Assembly: GCA_002342295.1 (NCBI GenBank)
Contig: DDPR01000008.1
Span: 115,914 to 156,395 of the forward strand
Direction of reading: 5' to 3'
DNA from: Burkholderiales bacterium UBA2463
GTDB lineage: Bacteria; Pseudomonadota; Gammaproteobacteria; Burkholderiales; Burkholderiaceae_A
Length of the DNA stretch: 40,482 bases
Below are positions 32,366 to 39,880 of this stretch, piece by piece (the first letter of the stretch is position 1; each line of letters opens with the position of its first letter). Under the pieces are notes generated by a model. That model was not told the DNA's origin, did not search any database, and saw nothing but the letters and a program-made list of their open reading frames with translations. The position numbers were made by a program, and so were the translations under genes.

Positions 32366-32398
32366 GGGGTCCCCCAAGATGACTTCAGGAATGGAGCG

Positions 32399-33088
32399 TC
32401 AGGGCAGGCGTGCCAAGACTGCGAGGGAGTGTACTTGATGCCGCACAAAATGCGGCCGGACAGCGGTCGGTGGGCGGCCTCGCTTCCAGCCTGACTGTCG
32501 GACTGTCGTTGAGGCCCAGAGCCTTGCCGTTCGCAGCCCGGCTCGATGGGCGCCCCGCAGATTCTCCGAGCTGTCGTCGACCAGGGTGAGGTGGTGCCTT
32601 GGCTGGCCTGACTGCCTGTGAAGGTGATGCCATAGCCAGGGTGAGGGCTTGGGCTTCAGACGTCCCATCGCGCGCATGTCCTCAATGCAGATCACCCGCT
32701 CAAACTCTCGGTGGATGCCCAAGTGACGCATCACGCGGGTGGCGTAGTGTCGGGGCGAGTTGGTGATGAGCCAGCGACGGCCACGCAACAGCCTGATGCG
32801 ACGAGCCAGACCCGCCTCAGGCAGCAGCATGTGCTCAAGATCCTCGATGGGATGAGTCTCACGCAGAAAATGGTGGGGGTCGACATTGTGGTGACGAACC
32901 AGCCCCAACAGAGTTGCCCCATAGCGCCGCCAATAAAGCTGACGCACGGAACTTGCCTCGTCAGGGGGAAGGCTGAGGGCCTCTTGCACGTAGCGGGTCA
33001 TGCGCCGATTAATCTCCCCCATCACCTGCCAACTGGCGTCATGCAGGGTGTTATCCAGATCAACGAGCCACAGCGTCTTTCGTCGCAC
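32399..33088 (-). CDS. HAD-family pyrimidine 5'-nucleotidase
   Basis: 229 residues. HAD motifs: I LVDLDNTLHDAS, II LITNSPRHYA, III lysine in LKPKPSPW, IV LVDDSSENL. Sequence around the cap (ALSLPPDEASSVRQLYWRRYGATLLGL) fits the pyrimidine 5'-nucleotidase subgroup (SDT1/YjjG-like) that sits between argB and slmA in Burkholderiales. It dephosphorylates nucleoside monophosphates; the exact substrate is not known here. GTG start at 33088, 17 bases after argB, with a weak ribosome-binding site. Confidence 0.87.
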   Translation of the reverse strand: MRRKTLWLVDLDNTLHDASWQVMGEINRRMTRYVQEALSLPPDEASSVRQLYWRRYGATLLGLVRHHNVDPHHFLRETHPIEDLEHMLLPEAGLARRIRLLRGRRWLITNSPRHYATRVMRHLGIHREFERVICIEDMRAMGRLKPKPSPWLWHHLHRQSGQPRHHLTLVDDSSENLRGAHRAGLRTARLWASTTVRQSGWKRGRPPTAVRPHFVRHQVHSLAVLARLP

Positions 33089-33105
33089 GGGGGCGGCCCG
33101 AGCGA

Positions 33106-33990
33106 CTAGTGGGATCGGATCATCGTGCCCACACCCTCGCTGGTGAGAATCTCCAGCAAGAGGCTATTGGGCACGCGACCGTCAATGATGTGGACCGATT
33201 GGACTCCGCTTCGCGCAGCATCCAGCGCCCCACTGATTTTTGGCAGCATGCCGCCCGAAAGGGTGCCATCCGCAAAGAGTGCGTCGATCTCTTTGGCTGT
33301 CAGGCCCGTAATGAGTCGGCCGTCTTTGTCGAGCACTCCCGGCGTGTTGGTCATCAAGACGAGCTTCTCCGCCTTCAGAATCTCCGCCATCTTTCCGGCC
33401 ACCAGATCGGCGTTGATGTTGTAAGTCTCGCCGTCGTCTCCCGACCCAATTGGGGCGATGACCGGCGTAAAGCCGGCCTTCAGCAGGGACTGAATGACTT
33501 CGGGATCGATGGAGGCAATCTCGCCCACCATGCCAATGTCGAGGGCCTCGTTGGGCTTCTCCGCCGAGGGAAGCATGAGCTTTCGAGCGCGGATCAGTCC
33601 ACCATCCTGACCGGTCAGACCCACTGCCTTGCCTCCGGCATGGTTAATGAGTTCGACGATTTCTTTATTAACTTTTCCTGCGAGGACCATCTCGACGATG
33701 TCCATGGTCTCCGCATCGGTGACCCGCATGCCCTGAACGAACTCCCCTTTCTTGCCCACACGACCCAGGAGGTCCTCGATCTGCGGCCCCCCACCGTGAA
33801 CGACGACGATGTTGATGCCCACAAGTTTGAGGAGCACCACGTCATGGGCAAAGCCGCGCTTGAGCGCCTCATCTGTCATGGCGTTGCCACCGTATTTCAC
33901 GACCACGGTTCGGCCGTGAAAGCGTCTGATGTAGGGCAGGGCCTCGGCGAGAATCGCGGCTTTTTGCTGGGCGGACGTGGGATCAGACAT
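33106..33990 (-). CDS. argB: Acetylglutamate kinase ArgB
   Basis: Phosphorylates N-acetylglutamate, second step of arginine synthesis. 294 residues with VVVKYGGNAM, the glycine-rich VVVHGGGPQIEDLLGRVG, and KLVLMTNTPGVLDKDG, followed by SGGMLPKISGALDAARSGVQSVHIIDGR. The last stretch corresponds to the allosteric and ATP-binding end of the fold. It starts 8 bases after dksA on the same strand. Confidence 0.97.
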   Translation of the reverse strand: MSDPTSAQQKAAILAEALPYIRRFHGRTVVVKYGGNAMTDEALKRGFAHDVVLLKLVGINIVVVHGGGPQIEDLLGRVGKKGEFVQGMRVTDAETMDIVEMVLAGKVNKEIVELINHAGGKAVGLTGQDGGLIRARKLMLPSAEKPNEALDIGMVGEIASIDPEVIQSLLKAGFTPVIAPIGSGDDGETYNINADLVAGKMAEILKAEKLVLMTNTPGVLDKDGRLITGLTAKEIDALFADGTLSGGMLPKISGALDAARSGVQSVHIIDGRVPNSLLLEILTSEGVGTMIRSH

Positions 33991-33998
33991 GCGAGCGG

Positions 33999-34424
33999 CT
34001 AGTCACCGAATTGGCGCTGACGCATCTCTCGCCTTTGCTGCGCCTCCACAGAAAGCGTGGCCGTGGGCCTGGCCAGGAGGCGCTGCAGGCCGATGGGCTC
34101 TCCCGTCTCCTCGCAATAACCGTATCTGCCTGACTCGATACTCGCGAGCGCCTGCTGAACCTTCTTGATGAGCTTGCGCTCGCGGTCTCGGGTGCGAAGT
34201 TCAAGCGCATGCTCCTCCTCGATCGTGGCCCGATCGGCAGGGTCCGGCACAACCGACGTCTCGCGCAGGTGCTCTGTTGTCTCGCCGGCATTTGCGCGCA
34301 GCTCTTCCTCAAGCGCCAAAAGCCTGTGCTTAAAAAACTCGAGCTGTCGAGGGCTCATGTACGCCGACTCGGGCTGAGCGAGCAGCTCTTCTTCCGACTG
34401 AATGGGCTTGGACGCCTTGCTCAT
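33999..34424 (-). CDS. dksA: RNA polymerase-binding transcription factor DksA
   Basis: Secondary-channel protein that acts with ppGpp on rRNA and amino-acid promoters. 141 residues: coiled coil with the tip DPADRA (Asp64, Ala66 match the functional Asp74 and Ala76 of E. coli) and a C-terminal globular domain. Three of the four zinc cysteines of E. coli DksA are replaced: Cys104 remains, and Thr107, Ser125 and Ala128 stand at the others. It is thus a zinc-independent type, as known from other beta- and alphaproteobacteria. A strong GGAGAGG ribosome-binding site precedes the ATG. Confidence 0.95.
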   Translation of the reverse strand: MSKASKPIQSEEELLAQPESAYMSPRQLEFFKHRLLALEEELRANAGETTEHLRETSVVPDPADRATIEEEHALELRTRDRERKLIKKVQQALASIESGRYGYCEETGEPIGLQRLLARPTATLSVEAQQRREMRQRQFGD

Positions 34425-34463
34425 GAATGGACCTCTCCTCTGCCGGGGTCGAGCGTCATGCGA

Positions 34464-35435
34464 CTAGACAAGACACTGGCTCAACCCCTTCAGAATTGTA
34501 TCTCTGGGAAGGCCTCGGCCGATGAAGACGATGCGGGTTTCTCGCCTCTCATCAGGACGCCAAGGCCGCCCCTTGTCTCCGCCCATCAGCATATGAACGC
34601 CTTGAAAGACCATCTGGTGTTCGCTCCCGCGAACCCAGAGCACGCCCTTGTAACGAAGAAGTTGCGGGCCATAGGCCTGGGAGATTGCACTCATCAGCCC
34701 CTCAAACCGATCCGCATCCAAGGGCCGGTCCGCCTTGAAGAGAAAGGAGCTGACCTCGTCGGTGTGGCTGTGCCGATGCAGGTCGGTGTCGAGGAAATCC
34801 GGATCGATCTCTAAAGCCGCGTTTAGGTTAAAACCACGGATGTCCAGGATCTCCGAGAGGGGCGTCTGCCCGAAGTGCGCCAAGGAGACGGGTGCACGCG
34901 GGTTCATTCGTCGCAGCCTGGCCTTGAGCGCCTCAAGATCCTCGGCCGCCACGAGGTCGGTCTTCGAGACCAGCAGCCGGTCTGCGAAACCCACCTGCGC
35001 CTGGGCCTCGGGGTTCTGCGCGAGTTGCTCAGGCGCGTGCTGAGCATCGACGACCGTGATGACTGCATCGAGCAGATAGTGCTCAGCCACGTCATCGTCA
35101 ACAAAAAAGGTCTGGGCCACAGGGCCAGGCTCAGCGAGACCGGTCGTCTCAATGATGACCCGATCAAATTGAATCTCTCCAGACTGCTTGCGCACGTGGA
35201 GGTTCTTGAGCATATCCACCAGGTCGCCGCGAACCGTGCAGCACAGGCAGCCGTTGTTCATCTCGATGATGCGTTCTTGTCGATCCTCGAAGAGCAGTTC
35301 GTTGTCAATGCTCTCCTCTCCGAACTCGTTCTCAATAACAGCGATGCGTTCTCCGTGGGGCTCCGAGAGGATTCGCTTCAGCAGTGTGGTTTTGCCGGCG
35401 CCAAGAAAGCCGGTCAGGATGGTGACGGGAATCAT
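34464..35435 (-). CDS. COG0523 (CobW/YjiA-like) metal-chaperone GTPase
   Basis: 323-residue G3E GTPase. P loop GFLGAGKTTLLKRIL, the metal-binding GCLCC in MNNGCLCCTVRGDL, IETTGLAEPGPV, SKTDL, and a histidine-containing DLHRHSHTDEV segment before the C-terminal CobW domain. Proteins of this group insert or allocate metals, often zinc. It lies directly upstream of a DksA that lacks its zinc ligands. No Zur box is evident in the 39-base gap. It overlaps xerC by 4 bases. Confidence 0.92.
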   Translation of the reverse strand: MIPVTILTGFLGAGKTTLLKRILSEPHGERIAVIENEFGEESIDNELLFEDRQERIIEMNNGCLCCTVRGDLVDMLKNLHVRKQSGEIQFDRVIIETTGLAEPGPVAQTFFVDDDVAEHYLLDAVITVVDAQHAPEQLAQNPEAQAQVGFADRLLVSKTDLVAAEDLEALKARLRRMNPRAPVSLAHFGQTPLSEILDIRGFNLNAALEIDPDFLDTDLHRHSHTDEVSSFLFKADRPLDADRFEGLMSAISQAYGPQLLRYKGVLWVRGSEHQMVFQGVHMLMGGDKGRPWRPDERRETRIVFIGRGLPRDTILKGLSQCLV

Positions 35436-36412
35436 GAGTTTTCGGGGGGCGGTACGCGCCGCTTCGCGCGAGGATGAGCGGCATCGTACACCTGAGCCAG
35501 CCGCTGAAAATCGAGATGCGTATACACCTGTGTGGTGGCGATCTGAGCATGGCCAAGGAGTTCCTGAACCGCCCGCAAGTCACCGCTGCTCTGCAGAAGA
35601 TGGCTCGCAAATGAGTGTCGAAGCATATGGGGGTGAACCGCCATGCCCAGGCCCGCCCGGCGGGCCCGCTCTGAAAATCGCCGCTCGATGGAGCGGCCGC
35701 TGAGTCGCCCACCCCGCGCATTGACGAAGAGGGCGGGCTCATCCGAAACGACTCCTCGGCTCGTCAGAAGCGTCTGCCGCGCAGGGAGCCAGGCCGAGAG
35801 AGCCTCCAGAGCAGGGCCGCCAACCGGCAGGCTTCGGGGCTTTTTTCCTTTGCCAATCACCATCACCTCCTTGGCCTGCAAGTCAATGTAGCCCCGACCC
35901 TCTCGCGTGTGAGGCCGTACATCAAGCGAGGCCATCTCTGAGAGTCGCAGGCCACAGGAGTAGGCAAGCTCCAACAACGCAGCATCCCGCAGTCGAATCC
36001 AGTCGTCCGCCGCATCGGGATCATTCATCGCAACGAAGGCGCAGGCGGCGTCTACAGAGAGTGCCTTGGGCAGGAGTCTTGCTGCTCTGGGCGCGCGCAG
36101 GGCGGCCGCAGGGTTCGCTGGCAGGCGGGGCTGGCCGGGCTCGCCCGATCGCTCCATCAGCCAAGAAAAAAATCCTCGCCAGGCGGCAAGCGCCCGACGG
36201 ATCGATCGGGGTGAGAGGCCCTTGCGGCTCATCTCGACCAAGAGCGGCCGAAGATGCTCGGCACGAAACGCGCTGGGCGGGCGTGCCGCCTCCGAGCGCA
36301 TCAGCCACTGAAGGTCTCGTTCGTAGGCCGACAGGGTATGCGCAGACAGACTTCTTAGCGACAGCTCCCTGAGATAGGCAGAGATGGCCTGCGAGAGGGC
36401 GGGCTCACTCAT
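35432..36412 (-). CDS. xerC: Tyrosine recombinase XerC
   Basis: Site-specific recombinase that resolves chromosome dimers at dif together with XerD. 326 residues: N-terminal SAM-like domain, and catalytic residues in SCGLRLSEMASLDV (Arg), IGKGKKPRSLPV (Lys), HPHMLRHSFASHLL (His, Arg), ELLGHAQIATTQVYTHL (His and nucleophile Tyr). The dapF-DUF484-xerC context marks it as XerC, not XerD or an integrase. Overlaps both neighbours by 4 bases. Confidence 0.95.
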   Translation of the reverse strand: MSEPALSQAISAYLRELSLRSLSAHTLSAYERDLQWLMRSEAARPPSAFRAEHLRPLLVEMSRKGLSPRSIRRALAAWRGFFSWLMERSGEPGQPRLPANPAAALRAPRAARLLPKALSVDAACAFVAMNDPDAADDWIRLRDAALLELAYSCGLRLSEMASLDVRPHTREGRGYIDLQAKEVMVIGKGKKPRSLPVGGPALEALSAWLPARQTLLTSRGVVSDEPALFVNARGGRLSGRSIERRFSERARRAGLGMAVHPHMLRHSFASHLLQSSGDLRAVQELLGHAQIATTQVYTHLDFQRLAQVYDAAHPRAKRRVPPPENS

Positions 36413-37098
36413 GCATGGTTCAGGTCGGGAGAGCCGAGGCGACCCAGCGCGGCGCTCGCCTGCTCCGCGATTCGCTCCAGAAAGGCGGTGCCGTGAGAGG
36501 CCGTGAATCGTCCGGCATCAGGGGAGGCAAACACCATGAGGCCGAAGGCCTGGGGAGAGGCGCCATTTCGCAGAGGCAAAAGGGCCAGCGAGCCCTCTGC
36601 GCCCAGAGGCATGGCGAGTGCGCGCAGGACCACCTTGGCCTGCTCTGACTGGGCCGACAGGCACATGGGTCGGAGAAGTCCGGTGACCACATCCTTCAAG
36701 GTGCTGGTCTCAGAGACACACCAGGGCGCCTCCTGAGCGGAGGGCCACTGGCTCCAGATGGCCACCTTGACTTGCGGAATGGTGAAGGCAGACGACAAGG
36801 AATCGGCCAGACGATTGGCTCGCTCGATCAGGCTATCGATGAGGAGCAGGTCCCGAAGCCACGTCATGAGGCGATCCTGGATCGCGTCGTTCTCTTGGGC
36901 ATGCCGAACCATCTCTGCGACTCGGGACTCCAGGGCCTTTTGCCGTTCTCTCAGCACGAGAACCTGCCGCTCAAGAAGCGAACTCACCCCCCCGGACTGC
37001 TCGTGAGGTATGTGAAGGTCAGCCAACGCGGTCGGGTGTCGCTCAAAGAAGTCGGGGTGAACATTCAGAAATGCGAGCACATCGGACTCGGTGGTCAT
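36409..37098 (-). CDS. DUF484 family protein
   Basis: 229 residues. N-terminus VLAFLNVHPDFFERHPTALADLHIPHEQSGGVSSLLERQVLVLRERQ is the DUF484 signature; a coiled region follows and then a GAF-like domain. It always lies between dapF and xerC in proteobacteria; its function is unproven. It starts on the dapF stop (4-base overlap) and ends on the xerC start (4-base overlap), so translation of the three genes is coupled. Confidence 0.92.
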   Translation of the reverse strand: MTTESDVLAFLNVHPDFFERHPTALADLHIPHEQSGGVSSLLERQVLVLRERQKALESRVAEMVRHAQENDAIQDRLMTWLRDLLLIDSLIERANRLADSLSSAFTIPQVKVAIWSQWPSAQEAPWCVSETSTLKDVVTGLLRPMCLSAQSEQAKVVLRALAMPLGAEGSLALLPLRNGASPQAFGLMVFASPDAGRFTASHGTAFLERIAEQASAALGRLGSPDLNHA

Positions 37099-37970
37099 AG
37101 ATTGATCTCTCCTTCGAACACGGTGGTTGCGGGGCCCGACATGAAAACGGGATCACTGACCTTGCCTGACCACTCGATGCGTAAGTCCCCACCGCGTGCA
37201 TGCACGCACACAGGGGTCGATGCACTCAGGAGCCCCTGCGAGATGCCCGAGACCACGGCGGCGCAGGCACCTGTTCCGCAGGCCAGGGTCTCACCGGCGC
37301 CACGCTCAAAAACTCGCAAGGCGATCTGGCCGGCATCAATGCGCTGAGCAAATCCCGCATTCACTCGATGAGGCAGGCGTGCGTGGCTCTCGATGAGCGG
37401 ACCGTCCTCGTCGATCGCACAGGTATTGACATCACTCACCCACTGAACCAGGTGGGGGTTGCCCATGGACACGGGGGCAACCCAGACCAGCCTGCCGTCT
37501 GACAGGGGAAGTCCGTAGACCTCGTGCGAGCCCACCTTTTTAGATTCAAGGCCGTCGGTGCGAAAGGGAAGGCTCGAGGCCAGCAGGGAGGGCCGGCCCA
37601 TATCGACTCGGACCTCACCATTGGGCTCTACACGAAGGGTGATAAGGCCGGACCGAGTACGAACGCGAATCTCCGGCCCCTCAACAAGTCCCCGGTCGAG
37701 CACGAAGCGGGCAAAGCATCTTGCGCCGTTGCCACACTGCTCGACCTCCGAGCCGTCCGCATTAAAAATGCGATAGATAAACTGGGCCTCGTCTGCAGCG
37801 AGCGAGGGTCGCTCGACCACCAAGATCTGATCGGCGCCCACACCAAGCCGCCGATCCGCAAGTCTGCGCAGCACGTCGGCGGTGAACACGGAGGCCGGGA
37901 GACCGGCGCGGCCATCTAACACCACGAAGTCGTTCCCAGCGCCCTGCATCTTGGTGAAAGAGAGGCGCAT
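37095..37970 (-). CDS. dapF: Diaminopimelate epimerase DapF
   Basis: Converts LL- to meso-diaminopimelate for lysine and peptidoglycan. 291 residues from ATG 37970 (MRLSFTKMQGAGNDFVVLDG, the family N-terminus). ATG 37985, which overlaps the previous stop as ATGGATAA, is possible and would favour coupling. The two catalytic cysteines are in VEQCGNGARCFARF and ETLACGTGACAAVV. Confidence 0.96.
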   Translation of the reverse strand: MRLSFTKMQGAGNDFVVLDGRAGLPASVFTADVLRRLADRRLGVGADQILVVERPSLAADEAQFIYRIFNADGSEVEQCGNGARCFARFVLDRGLVEGPEIRVRTRSGLITLRVEPNGEVRVDMGRPSLLASSLPFRTDGLESKKVGSHEVYGLPLSDGRLVWVAPVSMGNPHLVQWVSDVNTCAIDEDGPLIESHARLPHRVNAGFAQRIDAGQIALRVFERGAGETLACGTGACAAVVSGISQGLLSASTPVCVHARGGDLRIEWSGKVSDPVFMSGPATTVFEGEINL

Positions 37971-37977
37971 GGGGAGA

Positions 37978-38862
37978 TTATCCATAGACCGGCGCGGCTC
38001 CGCGGGGCCGGGTCTTAAACCGTCGGTGCGTCCAAAGGTACTGGCTCGGCATCTCCAAGACGCGGGCCTCGATGAAATGGTTCATGGCCTGAACGGCCGC
38101 CTGAAGGTCCTCGCCCGGCTGGTGCGTCCAGGCCGGATAGAAGCGGGCCTCGTAGCCCCCATCAGTCATGCGCGTCACCAAAGGAATGACGCTCGCCCCG
38201 GTGATTTGGGCAATCCGGACCACACTGGTCACCGTGGCCGCGGGCTGTCCGAAAAACTGCGCAAAGACCGAATCACGCTCGCCAAAATCCATGTCCGGCA
38301 GGAAATAGGCCACATGGTCCTGTTTCATGAGCCGAAGCAGGCGACCAATGCCGTCTTGCCGAGACAGCAGCGTGGGGTCATTGAAGCGACTGCGGCCTCG
38401 CAGGACCCACCGATTGAGAAACGCGCTGGACTGCACCGAGTACATGGAGACCATCCTGCACTCGAGCTGAAGCCGAATGCCCCCTGCATCGAGGCCCAGA
38501 AAATGAGGGGCAAGCACGATGATCGGCCTGCCCTTGAGGGCGCTCCAGTGCTCAAGCCCATGCAGGGTCACCCACTCACGAATCTGGGCCTCACTGCTCG
38601 ACCAGATGACAAAGCGGTCGAAGAAGGCGTGGGCATAGTCCACAAAATGCTGGCGCGCGACCGCCTGAACCTCTTGGTCTGACCAGCTGGAAAAGCACAG
38701 TCGTAAATTGGTGAGCGCCACGGCTCGGCGGGGCCGAGAGATCTGATAGAGCAGTCGACCCAACGCATCCGCGATCGCGTGCCGAAAAGGTAGGGGCAGG
38801 CGCGAGACGACCCATGAGGCTCCCAAACCACAGGCTGTAGCGGCCTCGCGGAGGATCTTCAT
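37978..38862 (-). CDS. Lipid A acyltransferase family protein (LpxL/HtrB-like), first copy next to dapF
   Basis: Inner-membrane acyltransferase of the LpxL/LpxM superfamily adding a secondary acyl chain to lipid A. 294 residues from ATG 38862 (ATGA overlap with the preceding acyltransferase gene). The catalytic H-x4-D motif is APHFLGLDAGG. Other family stretches are LRLCFSSWSDQEVQAVARQHF, PDMDFGERDSVFAQFFG, and the C-terminal PSQYLWTHRRFKTRP. Which acyl chain or position it serves cannot be read from sequence. Confidence 0.9.
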   Translation of the reverse strand: MKILREAATACGLGASWVVSRLPLPFRHAIADALGRLLYQISRPRRAVALTNLRLCFSSWSDQEVQAVARQHFVDYAHAFFDRFVIWSSSEAQIREWVTLHGLEHWSALKGRPIIVLAPHFLGLDAGGIRLQLECRMVSMYSVQSSAFLNRWVLRGRSRFNDPTLLSRQDGIGRLLRLMKQDHVAYFLPDMDFGERDSVFAQFFGQPAATVTSVVRIAQITGASVIPLVTRMTDGGYEARFYPAWTHQPGEDLQAAVQAMNHFIEARVLEMPSQYLWTHRRFKTRPRGAAPVYG

Positions 38863-39728
38863 GGAGTGGCCGGTGCCTCCACCCCGGCTGGCTTTTTGTA
38901 GCGGTTGTAAGCCCAGAGGTATTGGCTGGGTGCGCGCCTCACCAGCGACTCGCATTGGGCATTCATCGCATCCACCGTGGCCTGCAGAGCGTCCGAGGGG
39001 TCATCAAGGACCGGGGGCGTCCAGATGTGAAACACCAGTCGCCAGCCCGAAGGCTCGCGCAGAACGAGGGTCCAGACCACCGGCGCCCTGGTGAGCAGAG
39101 CCAGCCGAGCAGGGAGGGTCATGGTGTAGGCCAGCCGGCCCATGAAGGGGGACCAGAGGCCCTCGCCGCGTGTCGGCACCTGATCGGGGAGCATGCCAAT
39201 CGCCTCACCCGACTTGAGTGCCCGCATGAGCTTTCTCACCCCCGAAGAATTGGCCTGTGCAAGCGTCACGCCCGCACTGGGGCGAAAGGCCACGTAGAGG
39301 TTCTCGACCGATGCCTGTCTGGCTGGGCGGTAGAGGATGGTGATGGGAAAGTGGAGCCCCAGAACGCGGGGAGCCAGTTCGAAGGCACCTATGTGGGGAG
39401 TGAGAAAGATCAGTCCGCGGCCCTCTTCGTAAGCCCTCTGACAGGCCTCAAGTCCCTCGATGCGCATGAGGGGCGAGAGGTCCTTGGCACACCAGATCTT
39501 GGGCAGTTCGGAGATAAGCTGACCGGCCTGCCCAATGCTGGCCCAGAGCCCCTCGGGGCCTCGATGTTTCTGGGACAGGCCGAGATGCTGCATGGCGCCT
39601 GCCCAGTGTGAATAAAACAGATGCCGGTAGCGAGCCGACACCATCCAACTCACCCAGCCGAGGACCCAGCCCAGCGCCCTCAGCAAAGGAAGGGGAAAGG
39701 CTCCGGCGATTTTGAAGAGGATCTGCAT
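38859..39728 (-). CDS. Lipid A acyltransferase family protein, second copy
   Basis: 289 residues, paralogue of the following gene. Catalytic H-x4-E motif in TPHIGAFELAPR, MLPDQVPTRGEGLWSPFMGR, and C-terminal PSQYLWAYNRYKKP. With its neighbour it forms the pair found opposite metK in Burkholderiales. First gene of the ten-gene minus-strand run. TATAGA on the minus strand (39738-39733) ends 4 bases before the ATG and no Shine-Dalgarno sequence is present, so a leaderless message is likely. Confidence 0.9.
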   Translation of the reverse strand: MQILFKIAGAFPLPLLRALGWVLGWVSWMVSARYRHLFYSHWAGAMQHLGLSQKHRGPEGLWASIGQAGQLISELPKIWCAKDLSPLMRIEGLEACQRAYEEGRGLIFLTPHIGAFELAPRVLGLHFPITILYRPARQASVENLYVAFRPSAGVTLAQANSSGVRKLMRALKSGEAIGMLPDQVPTRGEGLWSPFMGRLAYTMTLPARLALLTRAPVVWTLVLREPSGWRLVFHIWTPPVLDDPSDALQATVDAMNAQCESLVRRAPSQYLWAYNRYKKPAGVEAPATP

Positions 39729-39740
39729 CAGGTCTATAGT
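39712..39740 (+). promoter_or_regulatory. metK promoter, -10 shared with the divergent acyltransferase
   Basis: TTGAAG (39712-39717), a 17-base spacer and TATAGT (39735-39740). Transcription should start at about 39747, exactly where the riboswitch P1 stem begins, giving a leader of about 134 bases. On the other strand the same bases read TATAGA (39738-39733) for the acyltransferase gene. Confidence 0.6.
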
Positions 39741-39746
39741 TAGGGC

Positions 39747-39801
39747 ATCGCCGATTTAATCAACAACTTGCGGGGCGATTGTCTTTCAAATACCGCTAAA
39801 G
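39747..39801 (+). promoter_or_regulatory. SAM-II riboswitch aptamer upstream of metK
   Basis: H-type pseudoknot with the SAM-II core. P1 is AUCGCC (39747-39752) paired with GGCGAU (39774-39779). Loop 1 starts GAUUUAA (39753-39759). The P2 strands are CUUGCGG (39767-39773) and CCGCUAAAG (39793-39801), where GCGG pairs with CCGC. The uridines that contact SAM in the solved SAM-II structure have clear counterparts: U39755-U39757 in loop 1, and U39769 opposite U39797 above the G39770-C39796 pair. SAM-II represses methionine and SAM synthesis genes in Alphaproteobacteria. MetK is the SAM synthetase, so feedback control is expected. Assigned by eye, without a covariance search. Confidence 0.82.
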
Positions 39802-39874
39802 CGTATGCCGGTCAGACCCGCTTGGCATGTCTTCTTTAGCAGCCGCATAGAGTTGTTTTCTGCAAAAGAAGGAG
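39795..39874 (+). promoter_or_regulatory. Candidate expression platform of the metK riboswitch
   Basis: Three mutually exclusive pairings can be drawn. (1) GCUAAAG (39795-39801) in the SAM-II pseudoknot. (2) The same strand with CUUUAGC (39834-39840), seven perfect pairs, stacked on GUAUGCC/GGCAUGU (39803-39809 with 39824-39830). (3) UCUUCUUU (39830-39837) with AAAGAAGG (39865-39872), eight pairs covering the ribosome-binding site AGAAGGAG (39867-39874). SAM binding would hold strand 1, free CUUCUUU and mask the ribosome-binding site. Confidence 0.6.
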
Positions 39875-39880
39875 TGTTTC

